Source: Porphyromonadaceae bacterium UBA2720 (GTDB lineage: Bacteria; Bacteroidota; Bacteroidia; Bacteroidales; Muribaculaceae). From it: a stretch of DNA of 16,026 nucleotides. Each line of letters begins with the position of its first letter. Positions within the stretch are counted from its first letter, which is position 1. The translations under genes and the position numbers were made by a program. Positions 1 through 7,650 of the stretch are shown in pieces. The notes under the pieces are model-generated. The model ran no database searches. It saw nothing but the letters and a program-made list of their open reading frames with translations, and had not been told where the DNA came from. The DNA lies in the NCBI GenBank assembly GCA_002353885.1, contig DEKO01000182.1, positions 1 to 16,026 of the forward strand. The letters are read 5' to 3'.

Positions 1-690
1 TTCAACCCCGAGATCAACATCCGTGAGATCACGCAGAAGGGTCTGTACTGGCAAGACGGGCAGTGGGTGGAGACCGAGCCACTGGAGATTCATCAGCCTC
101 TGACCTATCCGGGCATTGGTCCACGTGAGAGCTACCTGTTGCACCACGAGGAGATCGAGTCGCTTGTCATCAACTATCCGACCATCAAGCGTGCTCGGTT
201 CTGGATGACCTTCGGTGAGCAGTATCTGAAACACTTGGATGTGATTCAGAACATCGGTATGAGCCGCATCGACGAGGTGGAGTATGAGGCTCCCCTGGCC
301 GATGGCAGTGGCACCGCCCGCGTCAAGATTGTGCCCTTGCAGTTCCTCAAGGCCGTATTGCCCAATCCGCAAGACTTGGGCGAGAACTATCAGGGCCAGA
401 CGTCCATCGGTTGTCGCATCAGCGGCATCGGCAAGGACGGCAAGCCGCTCACCTATTATATCTACAACAACTGCGACCACCATGCAGCCTATGAGGAGAC
501 AGGCATGCAGGCCGTGAGCTACACGACGGGTGTACCCGCCATGACTGGCGCCATGATGTTCCTCAAGGGCTTGTGGGTCAAGCCTGGTGTGCACAATGTC
601 GAGGAGTTTGATCCCGACCCGTTCCTGGACGAGGTGGCCAAGCAAGGCCTGCCCTGGCATGAGCAGTTCAACATCGACCTAGAACTGTAA
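1..690 (+). CDS. Saccharopine dehydrogenase family protein, carboxynorspermidine dehydrogenase type (3' part)
   Basis: The reading frame is open from the first base and ends with TAA at 688-690, so 229 C-terminal residues are present and the N-terminal NAD(P)-binding Rossmann half lies outside the window. The visible part matches the C-terminal dimerisation and substrate domain of the saccharopine dehydrogenase/carboxynorspermidine dehydrogenase family, with a recognisable stretch YNNCDHHAAYEETG followed by an SYTTGVPAMTGA segment. In Bacteroidales such enzymes reductively condense aspartate semialdehyde with a diamine in the cytoplasm on the way to spermidine or norspermidine; this role is inferred from the family, not shown here. 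A GTG at 67 is only an internal codon, because the frame upstream of it is coding (FNPEINIREITQKGLYW). A lysine-pathway saccharopine enzyme is the main alternative. Confidence 0.85.
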   Translation, partial: FNPEINIREITQKGLYWQDGQWVETEPLEIHQPLTYPGIGPRESYLLHHEEIESLVINYPTIKRARFWMTFGEQYLKHLDVIQNIGMSRIDEVEYEAPLADGSGTARVKIVPLQFLKAVLPNPQDLGENYQGQTSIGCRISGIGKDGKPLTYYIYNNCDHHAAYEETGMQAVSYTTGVPAMTGAMMFLKGLWVKPGVHNVEEFDPDPFLDEVAKQGLPWHEQFNIDLEL

Positions 691-695
691 AATAA

Positions 696-740
696 ACTCG
701 GGTGCTCAATCGATTGAGCACCCGAGTTGCTTTTGGCCGC
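696..740. terminator. Bidirectional palindromic terminator between convergent genes
   Basis: ACTCGGGTGCTCAAT at 696-710 is the exact reverse complement of 713-727, separated only by CG, giving a 15 bp stem. T-rich sequence follows on the plus strand (TTTT at 731-734, then T6 at 741-746), and on the minus strand the hairpin is followed by TTATTTT. It lies 5 bp after the stop codon of the plus-strand gene and 24 bp beyond the stop of the minus-strand gene, so it probably ends both transcripts. Confidence 0.88.
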
Positions 741-751
741 TTTTTTGGGGC

Positions 752-1705
752 TTAGAAGACCAGTGCGAAGTTGTCGACCCACAGTGTCATGCCCACTGTT
801 CCGACGTAGGCAGTTCCGCATCCACTGCTAGCCATGAGCAGCATGTGTGTGGGTTTGGCATTAGCGTCGGCCCACTTCTCCTCGGGGCACTTGACCATTT
901 TGCCCTTGCTGTTGCGTGCATAGTAGGACTTTTCGCCATTGATCAGGCCCATGTAGCTCTGATAGCCAGCGTGATGTGTGATGTCGCCATACCAGATGGG
1001 GATGCGGTGGCCTGTTACCCAGTTGGTCGAGTGTCCAAAGCGCTGGCGCCCCGTGCCTACGCGCTCGGCGTGTAGGTGTCCCTTGCTGTCTTCCCAACGC
1101 CTTTGCAAGATGATGAACACCTCGGCATAGTCGCGTCCTCGAATGGTCTTTTTGGCTCCGAATCCGCTGCTGTATGTTCGGTCGCCCGCAGGTGCGTTGA
1201 GCTTGTAGTCAAATTGCAGGTACTTGGGCCGCTGCGTGTAGGGTATTCCCATCTCCATCTTGCTGTAGGGATTCTTAGTGCTCGACAGTGGCTCCATCAT
1301 CTGTCCGAGGAAGATGGATCCGCTGACCAGCACATCCATGTTGATGATACCCACAGCCTTGACGTGCTCGAGTGTGGTGGTGAGCTTGGCGCACTTGCCA
1401 CTGCCGTGTGTGTCAGGGAAGACCGCATTGCTGGTCTTGACCACACCCATGACCTTGGCGTAGACGTTGCTCGACCCCCATGGCGACCCTCCGAGGTTGG
1501 TGTATGCCTTAGCTCCGTTGATGGTCTGTGTCGGACCGATTTCATAGACGTGCTTGGTCTGTCCTCCGATGATTCCACTCTCCTTGATGACTCGTGTCAC
1601 CCAGTGGTCCATGTTGCCATACTTGATGGGCACAACCTTCTGTGCCGTTGCTTGCTGTCCTGCCATGAGTGCCATGGCTGCAGCGATGATGATGAATCTT
1701 TTCAT
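752..1705 (-). CDS. Secreted PCMD-like (putative carbohydrate metabolism domain) protein
   Basis: This 317-residue protein starts with a clear signal peptide (MKRFIIIAAAMALMAGQQATAQ, cleavage probably after TAQ). The mature part resembles the PCMD family of Bacteroidetes (family known by name only; carbohydrate recognition or metabolism is suggested but not demonstrated). The features used are a GSGKCAKL segment near residue 102 leading into small-residue beta strands, then KYLQFDYKLNAPAG near 164, and a final TLWVDNFALVF strand typical of a jelly-roll domain. The whole protein appears to be one such domain plus a short N-terminal extension; there is no lipobox, so it should be soluble in the periplasm or secreted. 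It begins 27 bp after the stop of the DUF2851 gene on the same strand and may be co-transcribed with it. The family assignment is by pattern recall and is moderate. Confidence 0.68.
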   Translation of the reverse strand: MKRFIIIAAAMALMAGQQATAQKVVPIKYGNMDHWVTRVIKESGIIGGQTKHVYEIGPTQTINGAKAYTNLGGSPWGSSNVYAKVMGVVKTSNAVFPDTHGSGKCAKLTTTLEHVKAVGIINMDVLVSGSIFLGQMMEPLSSTKNPYSKMEMGIPYTQRPKYLQFDYKLNAPAGDRTYSSGFGAKKTIRGRDYAEVFIILQRRWEDSKGHLHAERVGTGRQRFGHSTNWVTGHRIPIWYGDITHHAGYQSYMGLINGEKSYYARNSKGKMVKCPEEKWADANAKPTHMLLMASSGCGTAYVGTVGMTLWVDNFALVF

Positions 1706-1732
1706 ACGATATTTTGAACTGTTAACTATAAA

Positions 1733-3013
1733 CTATTTGTGTGCCGCTTCGGCGAGCAGGCGGTGTCCGATGCGGCAGTAGATGCACTTGCGCGGTTCGC
1801 AGTAGGCCTTGCGCAATTGTATGAGCGCTTGCGATGTGAGTGCGTCGTCGCATCGCAATCCAGCATGGACAAACTGTGCGACGATGGCATTGTTCTCGGG
1901 TTTGAGCGACTCGAGCAGCTCTATTGCCCTGTCGGTCATGAGATAGTCTCCCGTGAGTGAGCCGTAGGCATAGTAGAGCGGTGCCACCAGGTTGATGAGC
2001 ACAATGTCGATGCTGGCGTTAGACAGTGCCCGCGTAGCGGTGGGTGCTTCTTTTCCCAGGGTGTAGTGTCGCTCCCAATATCCGGTGAGCTCTACCTGGA
2101 AGAGCTGTCTGAGTTGTTTCTCGCCCTGTGCCTCGAGGATGCTGTGCATGAGGTTGAAGCCGTCGTGCACATAGTGTGCCAGCAGTGCGATGCGCCTGTG
2201 TGGAAAAGCCTGTGGTCGTATGCGGAACATTTTCCACGCTTCAGGTTCCATGGGCTTGAGCGAGAACTTGTTGGCCAGGAAAGCATATTCTCGTGTGAGC
2301 TGCTCGACATATTTGTCTGAGTTGGCCTTGTTGGCGTCAAGCAGTCCCGCCTGTCCCAGCAACAGCGCCTCGAGTTGGAGGATAGAGTCGCTGTGTTTGT
2401 GCAGTAGCCTGAGCGGAGTGCGTCGTGCCAGGCGTTCGAGTGCGTCGCTGTTGAGTCCGAATCCCAGTGTCCTTGCCAGCATGACATAGCACACATCCTC
2501 CCAGCTTCCGGCAAAGCTGTCTCGCAACGTGGCAATCCTGTCGACCTTGCTGTGTAGTCGCTCAAATGCCAATGCCTGTATCCACTCGGTGACCACGATG
2601 GCTGGCACGCTAGGCAGCTGCGATGCACAGGGCAGTACAGTTCGGTCATTGACCAACTGTTGCAGCCTCTCGGCAAATCGTGGCGAGCAGTCGAGCACCA
2701 CTTGTGGTATGCGCTCGCCGTTGGTTCGATAGACAGGTGCATCATCCAGTTGTACGACATGGAGGATGACACTGTCGTAAGCCGTGTCGGTGTCGTGTCG
2801 ATGTCGCCGCCAGTCGGTGGCACGGACATGTATTTCGACATTTCCCACCCACACTTGTCCGTCAATCTCGACCTTGGCGTTGAAGAAGTCTGGTCCTGCG
2901 TCGGTGTTGAGCAGTCCAGGGTCAAGCACTCGCACACGGCGTCCGTCATTGGTCACCATGTCCTCGTTTCGCCATAGCCTGTGTTGCCACACATATTGCA
3001 AGATTTGCTCCAT
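1733..3013 (-). CDS. DUF2851 family protein
   Basis: This 426-residue protein opens with MEQILQYVWQHRLW and continues with a LNTDAGPDFFNAKVEIDG segment and GNVEIHVRATDWRRH, the N-terminal signature of the DUF2851 family that is widespread in Bacteroidetes and has no established function. The GPDFFNAKV and VEIHV pattern (about residues 41-66) looks like a beta-rich acidic core reminiscent of nuclease folds, but that is only an inference. There is no signal peptide or membrane segment, so it should be cytoplasmic. Near the C-terminus CEPRKCIYCRIGHRLL holds a C-x4-C-x2-C cluster that could bind a metal. Its length is about normal for the family. The minus-strand order puts the secreted PCMD-like gene directly downstream. 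Confidence 0.82.
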   Translation of the reverse strand: MEQILQYVWQHRLWRNEDMVTNDGRRVRVLDPGLLNTDAGPDFFNAKVEIDGQVWVGNVEIHVRATDWRRHRHDTDTAYDSVILHVVQLDDAPVYRTNGERIPQVVLDCSPRFAERLQQLVNDRTVLPCASQLPSVPAIVVTEWIQALAFERLHSKVDRIATLRDSFAGSWEDVCYVMLARTLGFGLNSDALERLARRTPLRLLHKHSDSILQLEALLLGQAGLLDANKANSDKYVEQLTREYAFLANKFSLKPMEPEAWKMFRIRPQAFPHRRIALLAHYVHDGFNLMHSILEAQGEKQLRQLFQVELTGYWERHYTLGKEAPTATRALSNASIDIVLINLVAPLYYAYGSLTGDYLMTDRAIELLESLKPENNAIVAQFVHAGLRCDDALTSQALIQLRKAYCEPRKCIYCRIGHRLLAEAAHK

Positions 3014-3364
3014 AGTTTTGCGCCTTGGATGTTGTTTAGGTGGGTTCTAAAAATTGCAAAATGTTATGTTTTGTTTCGGTCCTATTGTTTCGTCTTGTTG
3101 GTATGTTTTTTACCAATAGCTTGACCTGTAGCCCGCTATAGTGTCGCGCAGATTGGCAAAATATCTGCTCGACAGCCCGAATCAACCAGACTCGAACAAT
3201 TAATAGATCTCACCTTTAGACTCGCTCGGGTGGCGGTGGTTTACACCGCCTGGCGAAAAACGGTGCGAAAGTACACAATTTTCGTCAAATGGATGTTGTT
3301 TGGTGCCTAAAAGAGCACAAAAAGGGGCGTTTATGACGTTTTTTTGAAAATTTTCGGCAAAAAA
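3014..3364. other. Intergenic region between divergent DUF2851 and tRNA-Phe genes
   Basis: I find no convincing gene here. It holds small hairpins: TTGGTA (3098-3103) pairing with TACCAA (3111-3116), and GGCGGTG (3232-3238) pairing with CACCGCC (3244-3250). On the minus strand TACTTTCG (complement of 3266-3273) resembles a Bacteroidales -7 box, but no TTTG lies at the usual distance upstream; if it is real, the DUF2851 transcript would have a leader of about 250 nt carrying both hairpins. Confidence 0.4.
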
Positions 3365-3396
3365 TTTGGTCAGTTCAAAAAGTCGTTGTAATTTTG
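3365..3396 (+). promoter_or_regulatory. Promoter of the tRNA-Phe gene
   Basis: A TTTG -33 box (3365-3368) is followed after 20 bp by TAATTTTG (3389-3396), a full match to the Bacteroidetes sigma-ABfr -7 consensus TAnnTTTG. Transcription would start a few bases before the tRNA at 3416. Confidence 0.75.
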
Positions 3397-3415
3397 CACC
3401 CGCAAAACAAAACAT

Positions 3416-3487
3416 GGTACCTTAGCTCAGCGGTAGAGCAGTGGACTGAAAATCCGCGTGTCCCTGGTTCGATTCCCGGAGGTACCA
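3416..3487 (+). tRNA. tRNA-Phe (anticodon GAA)
   Basis: The cloverleaf folds with acceptor stem GGTACCT (3416-3422) pairing with AGGTACC (3480-3486), D stem GCTC/GAGC, anticodon stem GTGGA/TCCGC around loop CTGAAAA with anticodon GAA at 3448-3450, and T loop TTCGATT (3468-3474). The discriminator base is A3487. CCA is not encoded (CTT follows), as in many Bacteroidetes, so it would be added by CCA transferase. One oddity is a T3465/C3477 mismatch in the middle of the T stem (CCTGG against CCCGG). The anticodon stem has one G-U wobble. Confidence 0.96.
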
Positions 3488-3496
3488 CTTCACCAT

Positions 3497-3525
3497 ACCT
3501 GGCTCTTTTGAGGCCAGGTTTTTTT
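3497..3525 (+). terminator. Rho-independent terminator of tRNA-Phe
   Basis: ACCTGGC (3497-3503) pairs with GCCAGGT (3513-3519), loop TCTTTTGAG, and a T run extends to 3525. It sits 9 bp after the mature tRNA end. Confidence 0.88.
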
Positions 3526-3541
3526 GTAATAGGTAAGTATT

Positions 3542-3567
3542 TCAAGTTTTTGAGTTCAAAAACTTGA
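3542..3567. repeat. 12 bp inverted repeat
   Basis: TCAAGTTTTTGA (3542-3553) is the perfect reverse complement of TCAAAAACTTGA (3556-3567), separated by GT. It directly follows the tRNA terminator and is followed by a purine-rich microrepeat. It could be a second hairpin or a binding site for a dimeric protein; nothing decides between these. Confidence 0.7.
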
Positions 3568-3612
3568 GGAGTAGGGAGTAGAGAGTAGAGATTAGGGGGT
3601 AGAGAGTAGATC
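3568..3612. repeat. Purine-rich GTAGAG microrepeat
   Basis: The stretch is built from imperfect repeats of GTAGRGA words (GAGTAGGGAGTAGAGAGTAG and onwards). The same vocabulary recurs at 7761-7803, so it is a dispersed low-complexity intergenic repeat rather than coding sequence. Confidence 0.6.
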
Positions 3613-3638
3613 TCTTCAAAATTTGGCAGTGGTCTCGG

Positions 3639-3658
3639 CATGCCGTGTCCCTACCGCC
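3639..3658 (-). repeat. GTAGGGAC-type dispersed repeat fragment
   Basis: Read on the minus strand the stretch gives GGCGGTAGGGACACGGCA. Closely similar words occur at 15825-15841 (plus strand) and in the larger composite elements at 7717-7745 and 15661-15689, so this looks like a fragment of that family. Confidence 0.5.
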
Positions 3659-3738
3659 ACCATCATGTAACGGCTTTACTACCTTACTACACTACTACAT
3701 CACTACTTTAGAAAGTTAAATATAAAAATAAATAAGGT

Positions 3739-4635
3739 ATGAAAAGAATGTTATCAATTGTGATGGCCATATCGGCCATCGTGGTGGCTCAGGGCAGTGA
3801 ACTGGGCGACACCGTCAAGGTGATCAACAATGCCAAGCAGGTGGTCATCACCGAGAAGCGTGGCGACATCCGTATGCGTGTCAATGGCTTGCAGAACGAT
3901 GACGACTACAACTATGAGTATCGTGTCAAGCAAGATGCCGATGGGACGGTTACGGCCACTCAGACCGAGAACACGAACGTGACATTTGGTCACCCGTTCA
4001 AGCGTTGCGACCCCGACCGCACCGACTCGCACTTCGAGCTGTTCTTGAGCGACGTGTATGTTGGCTGGGGCCATACCGGAGTCAATGCAGCCGCCCAGCC
4101 CTATATCCGCCAGCACACCTACGAGGCCGGTATCCTCAATCTGATTGGTGCCGGTTACAACTTCAACCGCAATCGGTCGCGCGTGTCGTTGGGTGTGGGA
4201 TTCAACTGGGCATTCTATTGCATGAAGAGCCCCTATCTGTGGGGCAAGAGCGATGATGGCCATGTGGGCGTAAGCGACCTCAGTGAGTTGGGCGAGTTCA
4301 AGGGGCGTCACTCCAACCTGGTGATGCGTTCGCTGCAGTTTCCGCTGATGTTCAACCAGCGCATCGCCCAGCACGTCAACTTGGCGGTGGCCGGTGTGAT
4401 GAACTGGAACTACTATGCCAACTTGGAAAACCGCTTCAGTATTGAAAAGACCGACTTTAAAACCTCGACCCATGGGTTGCACCAGCGCAAGGTGTCGTTT
4501 GATGTCATGGCCATTGCCAGTTTCAAGAGCATGGGTGTCTACTTCCGCTATGCGCCTCAGTCGGTGTTCAATTGCGGCTACTGTCCCGAGCTGAAGAACC
4601 GCTGGAACCTGGGTCTGATTATCCATGGCTTCTAA
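3739..4635 (+). CDS. Predicted outer-membrane beta-barrel protein of unknown function
   Basis: This 298-residue protein begins with a short signal peptide (MKRMLSIVMAISAIVVAQG). An acidic, probably surface or periplasmic stretch (residues about 25-95) precedes many alternating aromatic/polar beta strands with Gly-Tyr turns (for example LNLIGAGYNFNRNRSRVSLGVGFNW near 133-157). The protein ends RWNLGLIIHGF with a terminal Phe, the usual C-terminal signal for BAM-assembled barrels. No family could be named with confidence; it resembles PorT/OMP_b-brl-type barrels in general layout. Only a weak TACTTTAG (3704-3711) without a -33 box is visible upstream. It lies about 150 bp before the first M6 gene, which has its own promoter, so a functional link to the proteases is only positional. 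Confidence 0.62.
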   Translation: MKRMLSIVMAISAIVVAQGSELGDTVKVINNAKQVVITEKRGDIRMRVNGLQNDDDYNYEYRVKQDADGTVTATQTENTNVTFGHPFKRCDPDRTDSHFELFLSDVYVGWGHTGVNAAAQPYIRQHTYEAGILNLIGAGYNFNRNRSRVSLGVGFNWAFYCMKSPYLWGKSDDGHVGVSDLSELGEFKGRHSNLVMRSLQFPLMFNQRIAQHVNLAVAGVMNWNYYANLENRFSIEKTDFKTSTHGLHQRKVSFDVMAIASFKSMGVYFRYAPQSVFNCGYCPELKNRWNLGLIIHGF

Positions 4636-4721
4636 AGTCATTGCTTGGTCAGTGAAATGCCCAAGAATAGGGGTAAAATCACAAAAAACGATAAAAAAGA
4701 GCTTCATTTTGTGGATATTGC

Positions 4722-4751
4722 TTTGATTGTGTGACTTTTTTTCTACTTTTG
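4722..4751 (+). promoter_or_regulatory. Promoter of first M6 protease gene
   Basis: TTTG (4722-4725), an 18 bp spacer and TACTTTTG (4744-4751) match the Bacteroidetes -33/-7 consensus. The ATG lies 38 bp further on at 4790, which supports that start over upstream in-frame alternatives such as the TTG at 4727, which falls within the promoter. Confidence 0.75.
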
Positions 4752-4789
4752 CGCATTATCTGAAGCAACTAAAAACATTACCATTACCT

Positions 4790-7648
4790 ATGAAGAAATT
4801 TCTAGTTTTAGCCAGTGGCCTATTGCTCGCGTGGTGTGCAGCAATGGCCGTACCTGCCAAACCAGGTTTTGTCACCTATACCCAGAGCGACGGCACGCAA
4901 ATCACCGTCCAGCTGATGGGCGATGAGTTCTTCCACTACTTTGTCACACAAGATGGTCTGCCCGTCGACCGTGACGATCGTGGCGACTTCCGCTATGTGA
5001 CTCAGAACGGTATGAGCCAAGTGATGGCGCACAATCAGAGTGGCCGCACCGCCGCCGAGCTGAGCTTCATTGCCCAGCAGACAACTCGCATGCAGGCCAT
5101 CGAGACTCCGCAGCACAAAGCTCGTCGCACCGCAGCCCGCGCCCCTCGCAAGGTGGGCCAGACGCAGGTGCCCACGATGGGCAGCCCTCGCGTGCCCATC
5201 CTGCTAGTGCAATACACCGACAAGCTGATGTCGAACACTGTCGAGCAGTTTGAGGCCCACTACAAGACCGGCGCCAAGAGTGTGCTGCAGTACTTCACCG
5301 ACCAGTCAAACGGCAAGTATACTCCGCAATATGACATCTATGGCATCTATGACTTGCCTAGCTCGCGCTCGACCTATGGAGCCAACGACAGCCAGGGCAA
5401 CGACAAGGGTGTGGCCCTGATGGTGTGCGATGCCATCGACAAGGCTGGCGACGACATCGACTGGAGCCAGTATGACAACGACGGCGACGGCGAGGCCGAC
5501 GTGTGCATCGTGGTCTATGCTGGTCCGGGCGAGGCGCAGGGTGCCTCGCGCAGCACCATCTGGCCCTGTCAGTGGGACCTGGCTTCGGGCCAGGAATGGA
5601 ACGATGGTACGGGCCCGCGCAATCGCAATGGTGTGGTCATCAACCGCTTTGCCGTGTTCAACGAGACAGTTGGTTCGAGTGATAGTGGTACGACGATGGA
5701 CGGCATCGGCACCTTCTGCCACGAGTTCTCGCACTGCCTGGGTCTTCCCGACTTCTACTGCACGACCTACGCCAGCGGTCGCTACGGCATGGGTGGCTGG
5801 AGCCTGATGAACTCGGGTTGCTACAACGGCGGCTCGGTGAGTGGTGACACGCCCATCGGCTATAGCGCCTATGAGAAGAACTTCATGGACTGGATTGACT
5901 ATGTCGAGCCCGTTCCCAACACCTACTACACCCTGCCCGTGTTCAATGCCAAGAGCCTTGAGAGCGACCAAGCCATCAAGGTTGTGAGCGACCTGAACGA
6001 GAACGAGTACTTCATCCTCGAGAACCGCCGCAAGCAAGGCTGGGACCAGTATATCGCCGACGAGGGTGTGCTGATCACGCACTTCACCTATGTGCCCAGT
6101 CGTTGGGAGGCCAACACGGTCAATAATGAGGTCTTGCAATTGGCTACCATTATCCCTGCCGATAACACATCTAGCGATTACTCTGAAAATGCCGATCTCT
6201 ACGGCGAGACCAAGCACGAGTTTACGCCCAACAGCACCCCGGCCATGCGGTTGAACATGCAGGCCAATGGTTCGCTGGCTTCGTCGACCGGCGGTGCTGG
6301 CACGCTCGACAAGCCGGTCACAGAGATTGTGCTCAACAGCGATGGCAGCGCTTCGTTGTGGTATATCAAGGCAGATTTGCATGTTTCGCCCGATGAACTC
6401 GCGCTTCGTGCCCCCAAGGGCAAGTCGCGCACGGCCACCTTTGAGGTCACCGGCAAGGGGCTGTCACAGGACTTGGAACTCACGCTCAATGATCCCGCCG
6501 GCGTGTTCAGCCTCGACAAGGCAGCCATCACCCCAGCCGAGGTAATGGAGGGTGCTCTTGTCACAGTCACCTTCGCCCCGCAGGAGATGGGCAACTATAG
6601 CGGTACTATCACGCTGGCTTGCGAGGGCGTTGAGCCCCTGACCGTGGCTTTGACAGGTGAGGGTCTCATCGAGTCGGAGACTCCGGTGATGCATCCTGCC
6701 GACACAGCCTATGTCACCCAGACCTCGTTCCGTGCCGATTGGACCGATGAGAGCCCGGTCGAGAACGTCAAGAGCTACACGCTCTATGTCGACTATGTCA
6801 AACCCATCGTTGGTCCGCAATTGCTTGAGGATGCCGACTTCTCGTCGCTGACCGAGCAGACCGAGACCTACTGGTGGTGGACCACCCTGCGCAACGTTGC
6901 CGAGGAGGCCAGCAACTTCCTGCCTCAAGGTTGGGGCTGCGGCAGCACACTCTATGTCACCGATGGTGCCATCATCGCAGGCAGCAACCTCACCACACGC
7001 TCCTATGAGCTGCCTGAGGGCTACGACAAGATTTCGGTTGTGGTCAATGCCCAGTCCTACAACTCTAGCCAGTATGGGTCATCAACCATGCAGCTCTTGA
7101 CTGCCAGTGGCAAGACCTCTGACCAGGTGACCACTACCGACGCCATGAGTGAGTACACCCTGATGGTGGATGCCTCGTCGACCGAGTCACTGACCTTTAC
7201 CGTCACCAACTATCCCCAGATTTCGAGCATCAAGGTCTATGCCGGCGATGTCAATGTCCAGGCCGATGCACCACTGCTGGCAGTGGTTGAGACTGGCGAT
7301 GAGCTGACTCGCGTCATCGAGGGTATCACCGACACCCACTATGTGGTCGACAGTCTGCTGGCCGGTGGCACGTTCACCTACAAGGTCGAGGCCATCTATG
7401 TCAACGACACACGCAGCGACATGAGCAACGTTGAGACTGTGGTCCTGCTTGCACCTCCTGCTCTGCGTGGCGACGTCAATGGCGACGGCTCAGTCGACAT
7501 CAGCGACGTCAACATCCTCATCGACATCATGCTGGGCAAGGACAATGCTGATGCCTATGATGGCCGCGCCTATGTGACCGATGGCGACCAGACGGTGGAC
7601 ATCGCCGATGTCAATGCCGTGATCGACATCATGCTGGGCAAGCGTTAA
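4790..7648 (+). CDS. Secreted M6 family zinc metalloprotease with C-terminal dockerin-like repeats (copy 1)
   Basis: This 952-residue protein starts MKKFLVLASGLLLAWCAAMA, a signal peptide. A propeptide-like N-terminal domain (about 22-120) contains the VTYTQSDGTQITVQ and FVTQDGLPVDRDDRGD segments usual in Bacteroidales M6 proteins. The peptidase domain (about 125-470) carries the zinc motif H311-E312-F-S-H315 followed by G318 and D321 (HExxHxxGxxD), and an acidic DNDGDGEAD loop likely to bind calcium. An Ig-like domain follows (about 528-627), then an FnIII-like domain (from about 630) that seems interrupted by a jelly-roll-like segment (about 675-830). The C-terminus (about 893-950) has two DxNxDG..VDIxDVNxxIDIMLG repeats, a dockerin-like pair. 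It probably degrades external proteins at or near the cell surface; the substrate is unknown. It is closely related to the gene at 12443. Confidence 0.94.
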   Translation: MKKFLVLASGLLLAWCAAMAVPAKPGFVTYTQSDGTQITVQLMGDEFFHYFVTQDGLPVDRDDRGDFRYVTQNGMSQVMAHNQSGRTAAELSFIAQQTTRMQAIETPQHKARRTAARAPRKVGQTQVPTMGSPRVPILLVQYTDKLMSNTVEQFEAHYKTGAKSVLQYFTDQSNGKYTPQYDIYGIYDLPSSRSTYGANDSQGNDKGVALMVCDAIDKAGDDIDWSQYDNDGDGEADVCIVVYAGPGEAQGASRSTIWPCQWDLASGQEWNDGTGPRNRNGVVINRFAVFNETVGSSDSGTTMDGIGTFCHEFSHCLGLPDFYCTTYASGRYGMGGWSLMNSGCYNGGSVSGDTPIGYSAYEKNFMDWIDYVEPVPNTYYTLPVFNAKSLESDQAIKVVSDLNENEYFILENRRKQGWDQYIADEGVLITHFTYVPSRWEANTVNNEVLQLATIIPADNTSSDYSENADLYGETKHEFTPNSTPAMRLNMQANGSLASSTGGAGTLDKPVTEIVLNSDGSASLWYIKADLHVSPDELALRAPKGKSRTATFEVTGKGLSQDLELTLNDPAGVFSLDKAAITPAEVMEGALVTVTFAPQEMGNYSGTITLACEGVEPLTVALTGEGLIESETPVMHPADTAYVTQTSFRADWTDESPVENVKSYTLYVDYVKPIVGPQLLEDADFSSLTEQTETYWWWTTLRNVAEEASNFLPQGWGCGSTLYVTDGAIIAGSNLTTRSYELPEGYDKISVVVNAQSYNSSQYGSSTMQLLTASGKTSDQVTTTDAMSEYTLMVDASSTESLTFTVTNYPQISSIKVYAGDVNVQADAPLLAVVETGDELTRVIEGITDTHYVVDSLLAGGTFTYKVEAIYVNDTRSDMSNVETVVLLAPPALRGDVNGDGSVDISDVNILIDIMLGKDNADAYDGRAYVTDGDQTVDIADVNAVIDIMLGKR

Positions 7649-7650
7649 TC

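Noticed and set aside
1076..1717. Plus-strand open frame opposite the PCMD-like gene
   Set aside because: Cys/Leu/Val-rich composition typical of antisense frames, and it covers the signal peptide region of the convincing minus-strand gene.
3180..3212. Possible tRNA remnant on the minus strand (GTTCGAGTCTGG)
   Set aside because: Only a T-loop-like word is present; no acceptor, D or anticodon stem could be folded around it.
3200..3415. Short minus-strand open frame upstream of tRNA-Phe
   Set aside because: It overlaps the tRNA promoter, has no family resemblance and no start signal; its composition is that of non-coding DNA.
3754..4707. Minus-strand open frame opposite the outer-membrane protein gene
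   Set aside because: No signal or domain is visible in it, whereas the plus-strand product has a signal peptide and barrel features.
5306..6382. Long minus-strand open frame opposite the first M6 gene
   Set aside because: The equivalent frame occurs opposite the second M6 gene with similar odd composition, so it is a shadow of the conserved coding strand; no start signals or known motifs.
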